NCBI GenBank assembly: GCA_025352665.1
Contig: JANXSM010000168.1
Coordinates: 1-45,146 of the forward strand
Length of the DNA stretch: 45,146 bases
DNA from: Rhodospirillales bacterium
GTDB taxonomy: Bacteria > Pseudomonadota > Alphaproteobacteria > Acetobacterales > Acetobacteraceae
Reading direction: 5' to 3'
A model generated the notes under the pieces. That model had not been told where the DNA came from. It saw nothing but the letters and a program-made list of their open reading frames with translations, and made no database searches. The position numbers and the translations under genes were made by a program. The number at the start of each line of letters is the position of its first letter. The stretch's first letter is position 1. This document shows positions 33,560 to 42,620 of the stretch, one piece after another.

Positions 33560-35030
33560 ACGGAGCGCCGAGCCAGGTCAGCAGTATGGCGATGGCCGCA
33601 ACACCTGCTGAAGCAAAGGCCCAGATATTTCCCGAATGGCCCAGCCACAGGGTGGCCGTGAGTGAAAGATTGATCACAAAGCCGCTCAGATGGAGGCCGC
33701 GGGTTGCGAGCCGGGCGGCGCCGAGATCGCATTTGCGGGCGGGCAACCCGGACCAGCTTCCCACCATCAAGCCGACTCCCATCAAGCTGGCGATCCCAGC
33801 CAGCAAAAGCGGCGCATCCGCCGGCCGCCAGGCCGCAAGGGCCAGCACCGGCACGGCCACGATGCTCAGCACGGCGGCGGCGGCGGCCTGCAGCCTGCCC
33901 CAGTACAGCCGGGCGCCCGGCATCGGTGCGCAGCGCGCCAGTTCGGAGGCCTCGTCGCCCGCGCTTGCGGTGGCCGCGAACAGCATGGCGAGTTCGCCGC
34001 TGATATAGACGGGCAACAACATGGCCGTGATGAGAATGCCCGATCCGCCCCGCCACAGGGCCACGGCGATCGGCACGAGGTAGATCAGCTGCCCGCACGC
34101 GTATCTGCGCAGGCTCGGGGTGCGGCGCAGCAGGCGCAGTTCATGGCGCAGGAGCACCAGGCGGGTGCCGCCAGTGAAGCGTCGGTGCAGGCCCGCGGCA
34201 GTGGTCGACTCCGCCGGCCGGCGTTCAGCCCCGATGCCGGCGCCGGCGACGAAGCTTCGGTGCAGCGCATGGATGGTGAACCACGCCAGCGCCAACGCCA
34301 GGCACGACAGCGTCAACGCGGGCCAGAATTCGCCGAGCGCCGCGCGCGCCGGCCACCATGACAGGCCGGTCGGCGCCGCACAGCACGCGGGCGCCACCGC
34401 CTGCCACACGGCTTCGCGCTGCTCGGACGAAAACAGCGTGTTGTACTGACCCATCAAACCGCCGGCAGCACCCAGCAACACCCTAAGTGCTGCCGAGATC
34501 GCCCGGGTGCGGCGCAGGCCGATGCGCGGCACCAGCAGCACGACCACGGCGAAGGCGACACAGCTCGCCATTACCGAAAGACTCAGCGCCACCGGATACA
34601 GCGCCAGCATCGCGGGGCGGCCGAACAGCGCCATGGCGTTGGCGAAACCCGCCAGCAGCAACAGCCAGAACAGTCCGGCCCGCAGCGACACCGCGATCAG
34701 CCTTGCCGCGAGAACGCGATGGAACGGCAGTGGCGAAGTGAGCAGCCATTCCAGATCCGGTCGCTCGAACAGCGTCTCGACCGCCAGCGGCAGCGCGGTT
34801 GCCAGCGTGAACAAGGCGATGAAGACGAGCGCCGCTGTGGCTATGACTGGTTCGCCGGCCATGCCGGTTGGCAAACTGGTTAGATAGGCGGCAGCCCCCA
34901 GCCCCACGAGCTGGGCCAGGCTCGCCCAGCCCAGCAGGCGCAGCGTGTCGTTGATCGCCGATTGCTTGCCGCGCCGCCAAAGCAGCTGAAGGTCGTGGCG
35001 CAGCAGCCAAAGGGTGGAACCTGGCGTCAT
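33531..35030 (-). CDS. ABC-2-like permease, exporter of unknown substrate
   Basis: 499 residues with about 12 hydrophobic segments arranged as two half-permeases joined by a central cytosolic region rich in Arg and Glu (RHELRLLRRTPSLRRY). It begins with LWLLRHDLQLLWRR, a pattern of bacterial permeases paired with an ATPase of the gliding/ABC-2 class. It overlaps the preceding ATPase gene by ATGA. No neighbouring gene reveals the cargo. Its last 29 bases overlap the end of the convergent methyltransferase gene. Confidence 0.8.
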   Translation of the reverse strand: MTPGSTLWLLRHDLQLLWRRGKQSAINDTLRLLGWASLAQLVGLGAAAYLTSLPTGMAGEPVIATAALVFIALFTLATALPLAVETLFERPDLEWLLTSPLPFHRVLAARLIAVSLRAGLFWLLLLAGFANAMALFGRPAMLALYPVALSLSVMASCVAFAVVVLLVPRIGLRRTRAISAALRVLLGAAGGLMGQYNTLFSSEQREAVWQAVAPACCAAPTGLSWWPARAALGEFWPALTLSCLALALAWFTIHALHRSFVAGAGIGAERRPAESTTAAGLHRRFTGGTRLVLLRHELRLLRRTPSLRRYACGQLIYLVPIAVALWRGGSGILITAMLLPVYISGELAMLFAATASAGDEASELARCAPMPGARLYWGRLQAAAAAVLSIVAVPVLALAAWRPADAPLLLAGIASLMGVGLMVGSWSGLPARKCDLGAARLATRGLHLSGFVINLSLTATLWLGHSGNIWAFASAGVAAIAILLTWLGAPFRLAKHATA

Positions 35031-35782
35031 GCCGGTTGGGTGGCGGTCAGGCCCAGGAAGATGTCCTCAAGCGTACAGCTGCCGCCGCCGTGGCGTTCCT
35101 GCAATTCGGCGAAGCTGCCGACCGCGCGCAGACGCCCCTGGTCGATGATGCCGATACGGTCGGCGATGCGTTCGGCGACTTCGAGGATATGCGTGGTAAG
35201 GATGATGGCGCCCCCGGCGCGCACCCGGGCCTGCAGCAGTGTCTTCACATCGCGGGCGGCGGCGGCGTCGAGCCCGGTGAGCGGTTCGTCCAGGATCAGC
35301 AGCCGGGGTTCGTGCAGCAAAGCGCCGGCCAGCATGGTCTTTTGCCGCATGCCGCGCGAGAAGCCTTCGCACCGCTCATCGCGGTGCGGCCACAGACCAA
35401 GGAATTCCAGCAGTTCCTGCGCCCGGGCGCGGGCGAGGGCCGGCTCTACGCTCCACAGGCCCGCGACGAATTCGAGATATTCCAGCGGTGTCAGCCGGTC
35501 GTACAGCAGCGGCTCATCCGGCAGCCACGCCGTGATGCCTCGCGCGGCCGCGGGATCCGCCAGGGCATCGATGCCGAAGATGGAGATCCGCCCGGCATCC
35601 GGGCGCAACAGACCTGCGACCATGCGCAAGGTAGTGGTCTTACCGGCGCCATTCGGGCCCAGCAGGGCGAACAGCTCGCCCGGATGCACCACGAGGTCGA
35701 GTCCGTCTACCGCCGGCCGGGCAAAGGCCTTGCGCAGGCCGCAAACTTCGAGTGCCGCAGCCTGACCGATTGGATCTTCCAT
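35027..35782 (-). CDS. ABC transporter ATP-binding protein
   Basis: 251 residues. Walker A GPNGAGKTT near residue 39, signature FSRGMRQKTM (variant of LSGGQ) near residue 140, Walker B LLILDEPLTGLD near 160, and H-loop in TTHILEVAE. The sequence of the motifs resembles ABC-2 type ATPases (CcmA/NatA class) that drive export. With the 33531 permease it forms a two-gene exporter. The porin gene upstream is 72 bases away and probably separate. Confidence 0.92.
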   Translation of the reverse strand: MEDPIGQAAALEVCGLRKAFARPAVDGLDLVVHPGELFALLGPNGAGKTTTLRMVAGLLRPDAGRISIFGIDALADPAAARGITAWLPDEPLLYDRLTPLEYLEFVAGLWSVEPALARARAQELLEFLGLWPHRDERCEGFSRGMRQKTMLAGALLHEPRLLILDEPLTGLDAAAARDVKTLLQARVRAGGAIILTTHILEVAERIADRIGIIDQGRLRAVGSFAELQERHGGGSCTLEDIFLGLTATQPA

Positions 35783-35854
35783 CCGGCGAGGCTGGCAGAG
35801 TTGTCCGGTATCGTAAAGATCGGCGGGCCGACGTGAGCCGGCCCGCTCAGCCCG

Positions 35855-37129
35855 TCAGTAGGTCAGCACGATGTCCGCGGACAGGGTCACGCCGGTACGG
35901 TCCTTGCCGGCGTTGTAGCGGGCGTTGCCGCTCATGACATTATCGACACGCGCTTCCGGGCGCACCAACATGGTCACGCCGTCTGCCCAGCCGGGCAGGG
36001 CGGGTTTGTAGGTGACACCAGCTGTGAGCGCTCCGTACAAATTGTGGCCGGTGCCGGTCACGCTCGGGTAGCTGTAACCTTCCAGGGCGCGCGCCGGCCC
36101 CTGCGCGGTCGGGAAGGCGGCGACGAAGAAGCTGCGCGTGTCCGCGAAGGCTTCCGCGCGCCCGTTCAGGGTCAGTTTGTCGTTCAATGCGTAGGCTACG
36201 TATTGGGCGATGCCGTAGCCTTCGGCGTTCTTGATGCCGCTCGGCTGGATCGAGCCGAGGTCTTCGCGGATGTAATTGAGCTCGGTCGTAAAGGTCAGCG
36301 CGTCGGTCGCTTTCCAGGCCACCACCACATCGTTGTAGGCGCGGTTGTATTTGCCGGCATCGAGAGGTGCGATGGCGCGCGAGGCGTTCTCCGGGCCGAT
36401 ATGGGTCAGCGCGATCACGCTGAGATTGCCGCCCAGCATGGTGTATTTGAAGCCGCCGAGGAACGCCGCGGAGCCGTTGTTGTCCATGCCGGGGATGGTT
36501 TGGTTGCCGGCGGTGACACCCAGCGTCACGTCCAGCTGGTCGGTCGCGTGGATCACGGCGTTGATGCCGGAATGCTTGAATGGCAAGCCAAAATTGAAAA
36601 TATAGCTGTGCGAATAGAACGGGTTGGTCGAGGCGTCGATCGTCTCGAAGCCAAGTGGGGACGGCCACAGTCCGGCCTGGATATCGACGCCACCCGTGGT
36701 GAGCCAGGGCGTGTGAGCGGTGACGCTCGCCTCGACGATATCTGGCTGGTAGCGGCTGCGCGTGACTTTGTCCCACAGCCGGGCGAAATGGGTGTAGCGG
36801 GAGTCGGTGCCGTACATGCCTTGTAGCTTGAAGCCGATATCATAGTCGGTGGCCTTGGGGTCGATCGGGCGAGTGATCGACAGCAGCGCCTGGTTCATCA
36901 CCGGCTCGTTGGCGCGGTCGGTGAACAGATTGCCGTAGTTGAGGTTGTCGCTGGGGCCTGAGGGATTGCCGGCGATGCCGAACTCGACCTGGGCGCCCAA
37001 CTTGATCGTGTCGCTCCACTTGGCAGGGGCGGCCGGCGCGTCGCCGGGCTTGGGGTCTTCGGCCATTGCGAGAGAGGCTGCGAACGGCAATGCCAGGGCG
37101 GTGGCGATGGCAAGATTCAGACACTTCAT
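35855..37129 (-). CDS. Outer-membrane beta-barrel porin (OmpL-like, bbp2 family)
   Basis: 424 residues from ATG 37129 (GGAAG ribosome-binding site). Residues 1-22 are a Sec signal peptide (LAIATALALPFAASLAMA). The mature part alternates short amphipathic beta strands separated by Gly/Asn/Asp turns (LGAQVEFGIAGNP, GLPFKHSGINAVIHATDQLDVTLGVTAGNQTI) and ends in the terminal Tyr of SADIVLTY; this is an outer-membrane protein signature. The PF07642-like segment around QAGLWPSPLGFETIDASTNPFY supports the bbp2 family. The solute is unknown. Longer frame upstream lacks the signal. Confidence 0.88.
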   Translation of the reverse strand: MKCLNLAIATALALPFAASLAMAEDPKPGDAPAAPAKWSDTIKLGAQVEFGIAGNPSGPSDNLNYGNLFTDRANEPVMNQALLSITRPIDPKATDYDIGFKLQGMYGTDSRYTHFARLWDKVTRSRYQPDIVEASVTAHTPWLTTGGVDIQAGLWPSPLGFETIDASTNPFYSHSYIFNFGLPFKHSGINAVIHATDQLDVTLGVTAGNQTIPGMDNNGSAAFLGGFKYTMLGGNLSVIALTHIGPENASRAIAPLDAGKYNRAYNDVVVAWKATDALTFTTELNYIREDLGSIQPSGIKNAEGYGIAQYVAYALNDKLTLNGRAEAFADTRSFFVAAFPTAQGPARALEGYSYPSVTGTGHNLYGALTAGVTYKPALPGWADGVTMLVRPEARVDNVMSGNARYNAGKDRTGVTLSADIVLTY

Positions 37130-37312
37130 GAAATGACTTCCGGTTTTCACTTGGATGGCGTTCTGACGCACCAGCTCGATCTGCTGCGATCGCCGGCATT
37201 GCACGATGATTACAAAATTCGTGCCATTGGAATCCCGTAGGTGTTGGTTGCAGGCCTTGCGATGTCTGGTGCATCACTCCCTTGCAACTGCCTGCGTCAG
37301 CGCAGCCTGCCT

Positions 37313-37349
37313 AAAAAAAAGGCGGTGGTGCCCGAGGGGCGCCACCGCC
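37313..37349 (-). terminator. Intrinsic terminator of the usp-marR-pirin operon
   Basis: Bases 37321-37349 form a hairpin: the outer 8 bp (GGCGGTGG/CCACCGCC) and inner 4 bp (GCCC/GGGC) are separated by one mismatch in minus-strand RNA, with a 3-base loop. Eight A residues at 37313-37320 become a U8 run after the stem in the minus transcript. It lies 16 bases beyond the pirin stop codon. Confidence 0.85.
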
Positions 37350-37364
37350 TGTGACGGAACCGGG

Positions 37365-38066
37365 TCAGGCTGCGACGTCGACCAGTACGATCTCGCTGTC
37401 CTCGCCCGCGGTAATGGTGAGCAAGGTCTCGCCGCTGATGGTGGCACCGTCGCGCGTCGAAACCTTGGTGCCATTCACGCTGACCGAGCCCGTGGCCGGC
37501 ACCAGATAGGCGGTCCGGCCGGGTGCAAGGGTCTGCTGCACCGTCTGCCCGGCTCGGATGGTGCCGGCCAGAACGGCGCCGTCGGCATACAGCGGCAGCG
37601 CCGTGGCATCCGCATCGGCCCGCCCGTCCGCCAGCACCAACAGCGTGTCGGCGCGGTCCTTGGGGAAGTTGCGGGCACCCCAGCCAGGTGCCATGCTCTT
37701 TTTGTTGGGGGTGATCCAGATCTGGAAGATGCGGGTGGGTTTGGCCTCCATATTGTACTCCGCGTGGGTGATGCCGGTGCCCGCGTGCATCACCTGCACG
37801 TCGCCGGCCTCAGTGCGGCCTTCGTTGCCGAGGTTGTCGCGATGCGTGATCGCGCCCTCGCGGACATAAGTGATGATCTCCATTTCGCGATGCGGATGCG
37901 GATCGAAGCCCTTGCCGGGCGCGATCTCGTCATCGTTCCACACCAGCAGGGCGCCGACACCCATCCGCTGGGGATCGTGATGCTGGCCGAAGCTGAAGTG
38001 ATGGCGCGCGTTCAGCCAGGCGTTGCTGAAGTGGCCGAGGCGGTCGAAAGGCTCTACCTGGATCAT
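37365..38066 (-). CDS. Pirin family protein (quercetin-dioxygenase-like cupin)
   Basis: 233 residues. The N-terminal cupin has the conserved metal ligands in the pattern DPHPHREMEIITYV, with a further histidine in MHAGTGITHAE; the C-terminal half is the second pirin cupin. Bacterial pirins such as YhhW oxidise quercetin-like compounds and others bind regulatory proteins. It is the last gene of usp-marR-pirin; the MarR gene is 31 bases upstream, with a palindrome between them that suggests control by that MarR or by another factor. A strong terminator follows. Confidence 0.93.
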   Translation of the reverse strand: MIQVEPFDRLGHFSNAWLNARHHFSFGQHHDPQRMGVGALLVWNDDEIAPGKGFDPHPHREMEIITYVREGAITHRDNLGNEGRTEAGDVQVMHAGTGITHAEYNMEAKPTRIFQIWITPNKKSMAPGWGARNFPKDRADTLLVLADGRADADATALPLYADGAVLAGTIRAGQTVQQTLAPGRTAYLVPATGSVSVNGTKVSTRDGATISGETLLTITAGEDSEIVLVDVAA

Positions 38067-38081
38067 TGCAATCTCCTGCTT

Positions 38082-38095
38082 GTTCGGTATCGAAC
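38082..38095. promoter_or_regulatory. Palindrome between marR and pirin genes
   Basis: GTTCG (38082-38086) and CGAAC (38091-38095) are separated by GTAT. The site is 15-28 bases ahead of the pirin start, just before its ribosome-binding site. MarR dimers bind palindromes of similar size, so this could be an operator; it could also be an RNA hairpin. Confidence 0.35.
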
Positions 38096-38097
38096 GA

Positions 38098-38598
38098 TCA
38101 GGAGGCTATCTGGTTGCCCGCGCAGGAATTGGCAAGAGGTACGGCGTCAGCAGGCTGGGCCGCGGCCATGCCCAGGGTGCGCAGCAGATCCCCGAGCTGC
38201 TGCAGATGTTCCGCGTCGAGCCCTGCCATGGCGGCCGCGATGTCGGCCGCGTGCCTTGGGAATAGATCCTCGATCATGCAGCGGCCGGCATCGGTCAGCC
38301 CGACATGGACCAGCCTTCGGTCCGCCGGGCAGCGCAGCCGGGTGACCAGGCCGCGGCTGGTCAGCTTGTCGATCACGTCGGTCATGTTGGCAGCACTGGT
38401 GAGCACGCGGCGGCCGAGGTCGCGATGCGTAAGCGGACCCTTGTGCAGCAGCGCTTCCAGCACGCCGAGCTGGGTGACGGTGAGGCCGTGACCTGTCAGC
38501 CGCGGTTCCACCCGGTTGCTTATGGCGCGCACCGCCCGCAGCAGCTTCACATACGCGCCAACCGCGGTCTCAACGTTCGGGTCGGTGACCCCGTGCAT
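38098..38598 (-). CDS. MarR family transcriptional regulator
   Basis: 166 residues. The winged helix-turn-helix covers about residues 40-105: LTVTQLGVLEALLHKGPLTHRDLGRRVLTSAANMTDVIDKLTSRGLVTR, then the wing with RCPADRRLVHVGLTDAGR, with the conserved DxRxxxVxLTxxG pattern. Such regulators usually repress their own operon and respond to phenolic or oxidising compounds. It starts 3 bases after the usp gene and precedes pirin, so it is probably autoregulated. The inducer is unknown. Confidence 0.93.
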   Translation of the reverse strand: MHGVTDPNVETAVGAYVKLLRAVRAISNRVEPRLTGHGLTVTQLGVLEALLHKGPLTHRDLGRRVLTSAANMTDVIDKLTSRGLVTRLRCPADRRLVHVGLTDAGRCMIEDLFPRHAADIAAAMAGLDAEHLQQLGDLLRTLGMAAAQPADAVPLANSCAGNQIAS

Positions 38599-38601
38599 GG
38601 C

Positions 38602-39468
38602 TCAGCGGTTCATCATGACGGGAATGGCGGCGTTCTCCAGCACGTGGCGAGTCACGCCGCCGAGGATGAGCTGGCGCAGGCGCGAGTGGGAATAGGCTCC
38701 CATAGCAAGGAGGTCCGCGCCGAATTCACGGGTGGCTGCGAGCAGCCCGGCGCCGACGTCCTTATCGAGCGGGCGAAAGGTGGCGATGTCGCAGGAAATG
38801 CCGTGCAGGCCAAGATAACTCACGAGGTCGGCAGCCTGCGGCCCGCGGCGATGGTATTCGTCTGCGGTGAGCACGCGAACGGCTGCGGCACGCTGCATCC
38901 AGGGCAGTGCCCCCAGCACGGCGGAGGCCGATTCGGCGGTGCCGTTCCAGGCGATGCAGATGCGGGTGCCGATGCTGGCGGGCGCCACCCTAGGTGCGAT
39001 CAGCACGGGCCTGCCACTGTCGAACAGCACGGCGTGCAGCGCGTCTGACGACGATACGTCCTCGCCGGCCTCGGGATGCGGCACGATGGTGAGGTCAGCG
39101 ATGCGCGCCTGCTGGGCCACCAGATCCTCCTCGCGCCCTGTGATGGTAGCGAAGCTGGCGGTGGCCGAGGTCGCCCCCCGCCGCGGTTCGCTCACCGTCA
39201 CGTCATGCGCCGCCACGAACCGCTCGAACATCTGGCGCACGGCGTGCGCACGGTCGGTGCTCTCCTTTTCGGTGGCTGACATCATCTCCTCGATCATCGC
39301 GCCCGACAGGCCTTCACCCGCAAGCGGGGCCACGTCGCGGCTGTCGACGCGCACGTGCAGGGCGGTGACATGGGCGTTCCAGATGCGGGCCGTGATCAAT
39401 GCGGTGGCGAGAGCGGCTTCGCCGGCGGCGGTCCCGGTCAGGGGCAGCAGCAGCTTGCGAATGGCCAT
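38602..39468 (-). CDS. Universal stress protein, tandem UspA
   Basis: 288 residues with two UspA domains. The second ends in the nucleotide-binding signature GAYSHSRLRQLILGGVTRHVL followed by IPVMM; the first keeps the fold but its glycine loop is degenerate (VPHPEAGEDVSSSDALH). It should bind ATP and act in stress survival; its client is not known. It is the first gene of a usp-marR-pirin operon and begins with MAIRKLLLPLTGT. Confidence 0.92.
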   Translation of the reverse strand: MAIRKLLLPLTGTAAGEAALATALITARIWNAHVTALHVRVDSRDVAPLAGEGLSGAMIEEMMSATEKESTDRAHAVRQMFERFVAAHDVTVSEPRRGATSATASFATITGREEDLVAQQARIADLTIVPHPEAGEDVSSSDALHAVLFDSGRPVLIAPRVAPASIGTRICIAWNGTAESASAVLGALPWMQRAAAVRVLTADEYHRRGPQAADLVSYLGLHGISCDIATFRPLDKDVGAGLLAATREFGADLLAMGAYSHSRLRQLILGGVTRHVLENAAIPVMMNR

Positions 39469-39560
39469 GAGCGGAACCCCCTTGCGTGTTGTGGCGCAAC
39501 TCTAGCACGCCCGCGTGATGTCCTGCACGAGCCGCCACGAGACGGTCGAAACGCCGACGT

Positions 39561-41018
39561 TCAGGCCGGTGGCAAGGCCTTGAACGCCGCGACGGGCACC
39601 GACGGGTCGGCGCCGGCGTCGAGGTGGATCCAGGTGATCCGGCCGCAGTCCGCCTGGGCCGCCTTGCGCAAGAATGCCTCGTCGGCATCGGACGCATCGC
39701 CGTGGCGGCCGCGGATGCGCGCTGCCAGGGTTTCGATGTCCGCCTCCAGCCACAGACCCTGGAAGGGCACCTGTCCCGCCGCATGGGTGACGCCAGCACG
39801 ATCGGCGGGATCCATGAATGTCGCGTCAGCGATGACGCTGTGGCCGGCGGCGGCGACCTCCCCAAAGGCCTGAAACAGCTCGTCCATCACCGCGCGGCTG
39901 GCCGGCTCGGCATAGGCCGCAGGCGGCAGATGCTGCTCGGGAGCCACGCCGAAGCGGCGCTTGCGGATTTCATCGCTGCGCAGGATCAGGGCGCCGGGTG
40001 CTGGGCCAAGCCATGGTGCGATGGCGCGCGCGAAGGTCGATTTGCCGGTGCCGGGCAGGCCGCCGACGGCAAGCGCCCGGCCGGACGGCGGGTGTAGCAT
40101 GTCCTGCGCTCGGGCAAGATAGTCGGAGCCATCCCCGCCGCTGCTGGCAGCCACATGGGCGCGCACCATGGCCCGCATCGACAGGAAGATCGGCAGTCCC
40201 CTGACCATGCCGGCATCGCCGGTGCGTGCGACGTAGCGGTTAAGCACGCGGTTGGCGGCGGGGCGGCCGCAGCGCTGCTCGAGATCCATCAGCAGGAACG
40301 CGAGATCGTATCCGAGGTCGATGGTGGCGAGATCCTCGTCGAACTCCAAGGCGTCGAACGGCACCAAATGGCCCCGCCACAGGCAGAGATTGCCCAGATG
40401 CAGGTCGCCATGCGCCCGACGGACGAAACCGTCGGCAGCGCGGGCTTCCAGCCACCCGGCGGTGTGGTCGATGGCGGTCACCATGTCGGTGTGCCAGCGA
40501 TCGACCGCGGCACGGTCCAGCATCGCCGCTCGGGCGGACGCCACGTTGCCATCTGCGATGCGACGCAGGTTATCGGCTTGGCGGCGCACCACCGGGGCGA
40601 GCGTTGCGTGCATGTCGGCCACGGTGTCGGCAAGTTCGTCGAGCAGCCTTGGCGAGAGCGGTCCTGTTTTCGCGATCTCGTCCAGGAAGTCCTTCGCCGG
40701 CACGCGGGCCATGCGCAACACCCAGTCGAGTGCGGTGCCTTCGCCGCCCAGCCTTAGACCCTCGGCGCCGCGCGTGACAGGCAGCACATCGCGATACATG
40801 CCTTCGGCATGCGGTGCGTTGAGCTCGAGCTCCCGATTGGCGGTGCGATGACGTTCCTCAAGCCTGGTGAAGTCGACGAACGGCAGGTGCACCGCCTTGC
40901 GCAGCTTCCACACGGTGTTCTCACCGACGAACACCGCCGATATATGGGTCTCGATTGGTGGCCGACCTGCCAGCCCCTGCAGCAGGGCGACGGTTTCGTG
41001 CTGTTCCTCCGGAATCAT
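39561..41018 (-). CDS. Fused aminoglycoside-phosphotransferase-like kinase and P-loop kinase-like domain
   Basis: 485 residues. The N-terminal ~310 residues are of the APH/choline-kinase fold: VFVGENTVWKLRK has the ATP-binding lysine, RRAHGDLHLGNLCLW the Brenner motif with catalytic Asp and Asn, and VPFDALEFDEDLATID the metal-binding Asp. The C-terminal ~155 residues are a separate P-loop kinase: GLPGTGKSTFAR (Walker A), ILRSDEIRKRRFG, and HSVIADATFMD. Such fusions are widespread in proteobacteria, and the substrate is unknown; aminoglycoside resistance should not be assumed. It follows pdxH by 10 bases. Confidence 0.92.
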   Translation of the reverse strand: MIPEEQHETVALLQGLAGRPPIETHISAVFVGENTVWKLRKAVHLPFVDFTRLEERHRTANRELELNAPHAEGMYRDVLPVTRGAEGLRLGGEGTALDWVLRMARVPAKDFLDEIAKTGPLSPRLLDELADTVADMHATLAPVVRRQADNLRRIADGNVASARAAMLDRAAVDRWHTDMVTAIDHTAGWLEARAADGFVRRAHGDLHLGNLCLWRGHLVPFDALEFDEDLATIDLGYDLAFLLMDLEQRCGRPAANRVLNRYVARTGDAGMVRGLPIFLSMRAMVRAHVAASSGGDGSDYLARAQDMLHPPSGRALAVGGLPGTGKSTFARAIAPWLGPAPGALILRSDEIRKRRFGVAPEQHLPPAAYAEPASRAVMDELFQAFGEVAAAGHSVIADATFMDPADRAGVTHAAGQVPFQGLWLEADIETLAARIRGRHGDASDADEAFLRKAAQADCGRITWIHLDAGADPSVPVAAFKALPPA

Positions 41019-41028
41019 AGATTATGTG

Positions 41029-41604
41029 TCACGGATAGAGTTTGGACGTTACCCACCCGCCATCGGTGCAGGTGTAGATTGTGCGGTCGTGCAGCCGGTA
41101 AGGCATGTCCTGCCAGAATTCGATGCGGTCCGGGATGACCCGAAAGCCCGACCAGTACGGCGGGCGGGGGATCTCCTCGCCGGGATATCGTGCGTCCACT
41201 TCAGCCACGCGACGCTCGAGTTCGGCTCGGTCGGGCAGCGGCCGGGACTGCTGGGAGGCCCAGGCGCCCAGGCGGGATACCCGGGCGCGGCTGGAGAAAT
41301 AAGCGTCCGCCTCCGCCTCGGTAACATCCTCGGCCACGCCTTCGACCCGCACCTGGCGGTGCAGGGTCTTCCAATAGAACAGCAGTGCGGCGTGGCGGTT
41401 GGCGATCAGCTCCGACCCCTTGCGGCTTTGCTTGTTGGTGTAGAAGACGAACCCGCGGCTGTCGTAGTCCTTCAGTAGCACGGTGCGTGCCGAAGGCACG
41501 CCGGTGGCGGTGCTGGTGGCCACCGTCATAGCATTCGGATCGTTGGGCTCACTGGCCTCGGCCTCGGTGAACCAGGTGGCAAAATGGGCGAACGGATCGG
41601 GCAT
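41029..41604 (-). CDS. pdxH: Pyridoxamine/pyridoxine 5'-phosphate oxidase
   Basis: 191 residues, short but within the family range. It oxidises PNP and PMP to pyridoxal phosphate, using FMN. FMN- and PLP-binding residues lie in SARTVLLKDYDSRGFVFYTN, KQSRKGSEL, and WKTLHRQVRVEG; near the end RPPYWSGFRVIPDRIEFWQ and LHDR are the C-terminal signature. A GGAGAG ribosome-binding site lies 6 bases before the ATG. It is divergent from fabI across a 152-base gap. Confidence 0.96.
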   Translation of the reverse strand: MPDPFAHFATWFTEAEASEPNDPNAMTVATSTATGVPSARTVLLKDYDSRGFVFYTNKQSRKGSELIANRHAALLFYWKTLHRQVRVEGVAEDVTEAEADAYFSSRARVSRLGAWASQQSRPLPDRAELERRVAEVDARYPGEEIPRPPYWSGFRVIPDRIEFWQDMPYRLHDRTIYTCTDGGWVTSKLYP

Positions 41605-41756
41605 GGCCGGCTCTCCAAAATACCATTCTTATGTGCCCCTGTGCAGCCCCTACGCCAAGCTCCCGCATTGATGCATTTCCGGGGCCTCTTGTCGCACCCC
41701 GTGTCGCCATGCGACGAGAGCGCCCAAAATGACATATCGATGAAGGACAACGCCCG

Positions 41757-42620
41757 ATGAGCGACGGCGAGACGCTACCAGTCAAGGCCGCCGGGCCAGC
41801 CAAGACCACCGGAACGCTGCTGGCGGGCAAGCGCGGACTGATCATGGGTGTCGCCAACGCCCGATCGATCGCCTGGGGCATCGCCGCCGCATGCGCGGCA
41901 CAGGGGGCCGAGATCGGTTTCACCTTCCAGGGCGAGGCGTTGGAAAAGCGGGTTCGCCCGCTGGCGGCCAGCCTCGGATCGCAGCTCGTGGTGCCGTGTG
42001 ACGTGGCGGATGACGCCAGCATGGACGCAGCCTTCGCCGCCACCGCCGAACATTGGCCGGAAGGGATCGACTTCCTGGTCCATGCCATCGGGTTCGCCGA
42101 TAAGCAGTATCTGCGCGGCCGCTACGTCGACACGCCGCGCGCGGCTTTCCTGCAGGCGCTCGACATCAGCTGTTTCAGCTTCACCGCGGTCGCCGCGCGG
42201 GCGAGTGCGATGATGCGGCCGGGCGGCTCAATGGTCACCCTCTCCTACCTCGGGGCCGAGCGGGTGATGCCACATTACAACGTGATGGGTGTCGCCAAGG
42301 CGGCGCTCGAGGCCTCGGTGCGCTATCTCGCCGCCGACCTCGGCAAGAACGGCATTCGCGTCAACGCCATCAGCGCCGGGCCGATGAAGACGCTGGCGGC
42401 CAGCGGGATCGGCGACTTCTCCTATATCCTGCGCTGGAACCAGTACAACTCGCCGCTGGTCCGCAACGTCACGTTGGAGCAGGTCGGCGGGGCCGGGCTG
42501 TATCTGATCTCCGACCTATCGGCCGGCGTGACCGGCGAGGTGCACCATGTCGACAGCGGCTATCACATCGTCGGCATGAAAAACCCCGAAGCTCCCGACA
42601 TCAACGTCGCGTCGGACTGA
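41757..42620 (+). CDS. fabI: Enoyl-[acyl-carrier-protein] reductase (NADH)
   Basis: 287 residues. FabI carries out the last reduction in each fatty-acid elongation cycle. The SDR-derived divergent motif is visible: [20 protein letters not shown] near residue 25, [12 protein letters not shown], and the catalytic Y-x6-K as [14 protein letters not shown], with [17 protein letters not shown]. About 20 extra N-terminal residues precede the family start ([20 protein letters not shown]). It overlaps aroC by one base (TGATG), a common alphaproteobacterial pair. Confidence 0.97.
   Translation: MSDGETLPVKAAGPAKTTGTLLAGKRGLIMGVANARSIAWGIAAACAAQGAEIGFTFQGEALEKRVRPLAASLGSQLVVPCDVADDASMDAAFAATAEHWPEGIDFLVHAIGFADKQYLRGRYVDTPRAAFLQALDISCFSFTAVAARASAMMRPGGSMVTLSYLGAERVMPHYNVMGVAKAALEASVRYLAADLGKNGIRVNAISAGPMKTLAASGIGDFSYILRWNQYNSPLVRNVTLEQVGGAGLYLISDLSAGVTGEVHHVDSGYHIVGMKNPEAPDINVASD

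Noticed and set aside
39561-41018. Aminoglycoside-resistance gene
   Set aside because: The APH-like fold is shared by many small-molecule kinases, and the fused P-loop domain and pdxH neighbour argue for a housekeeping role.
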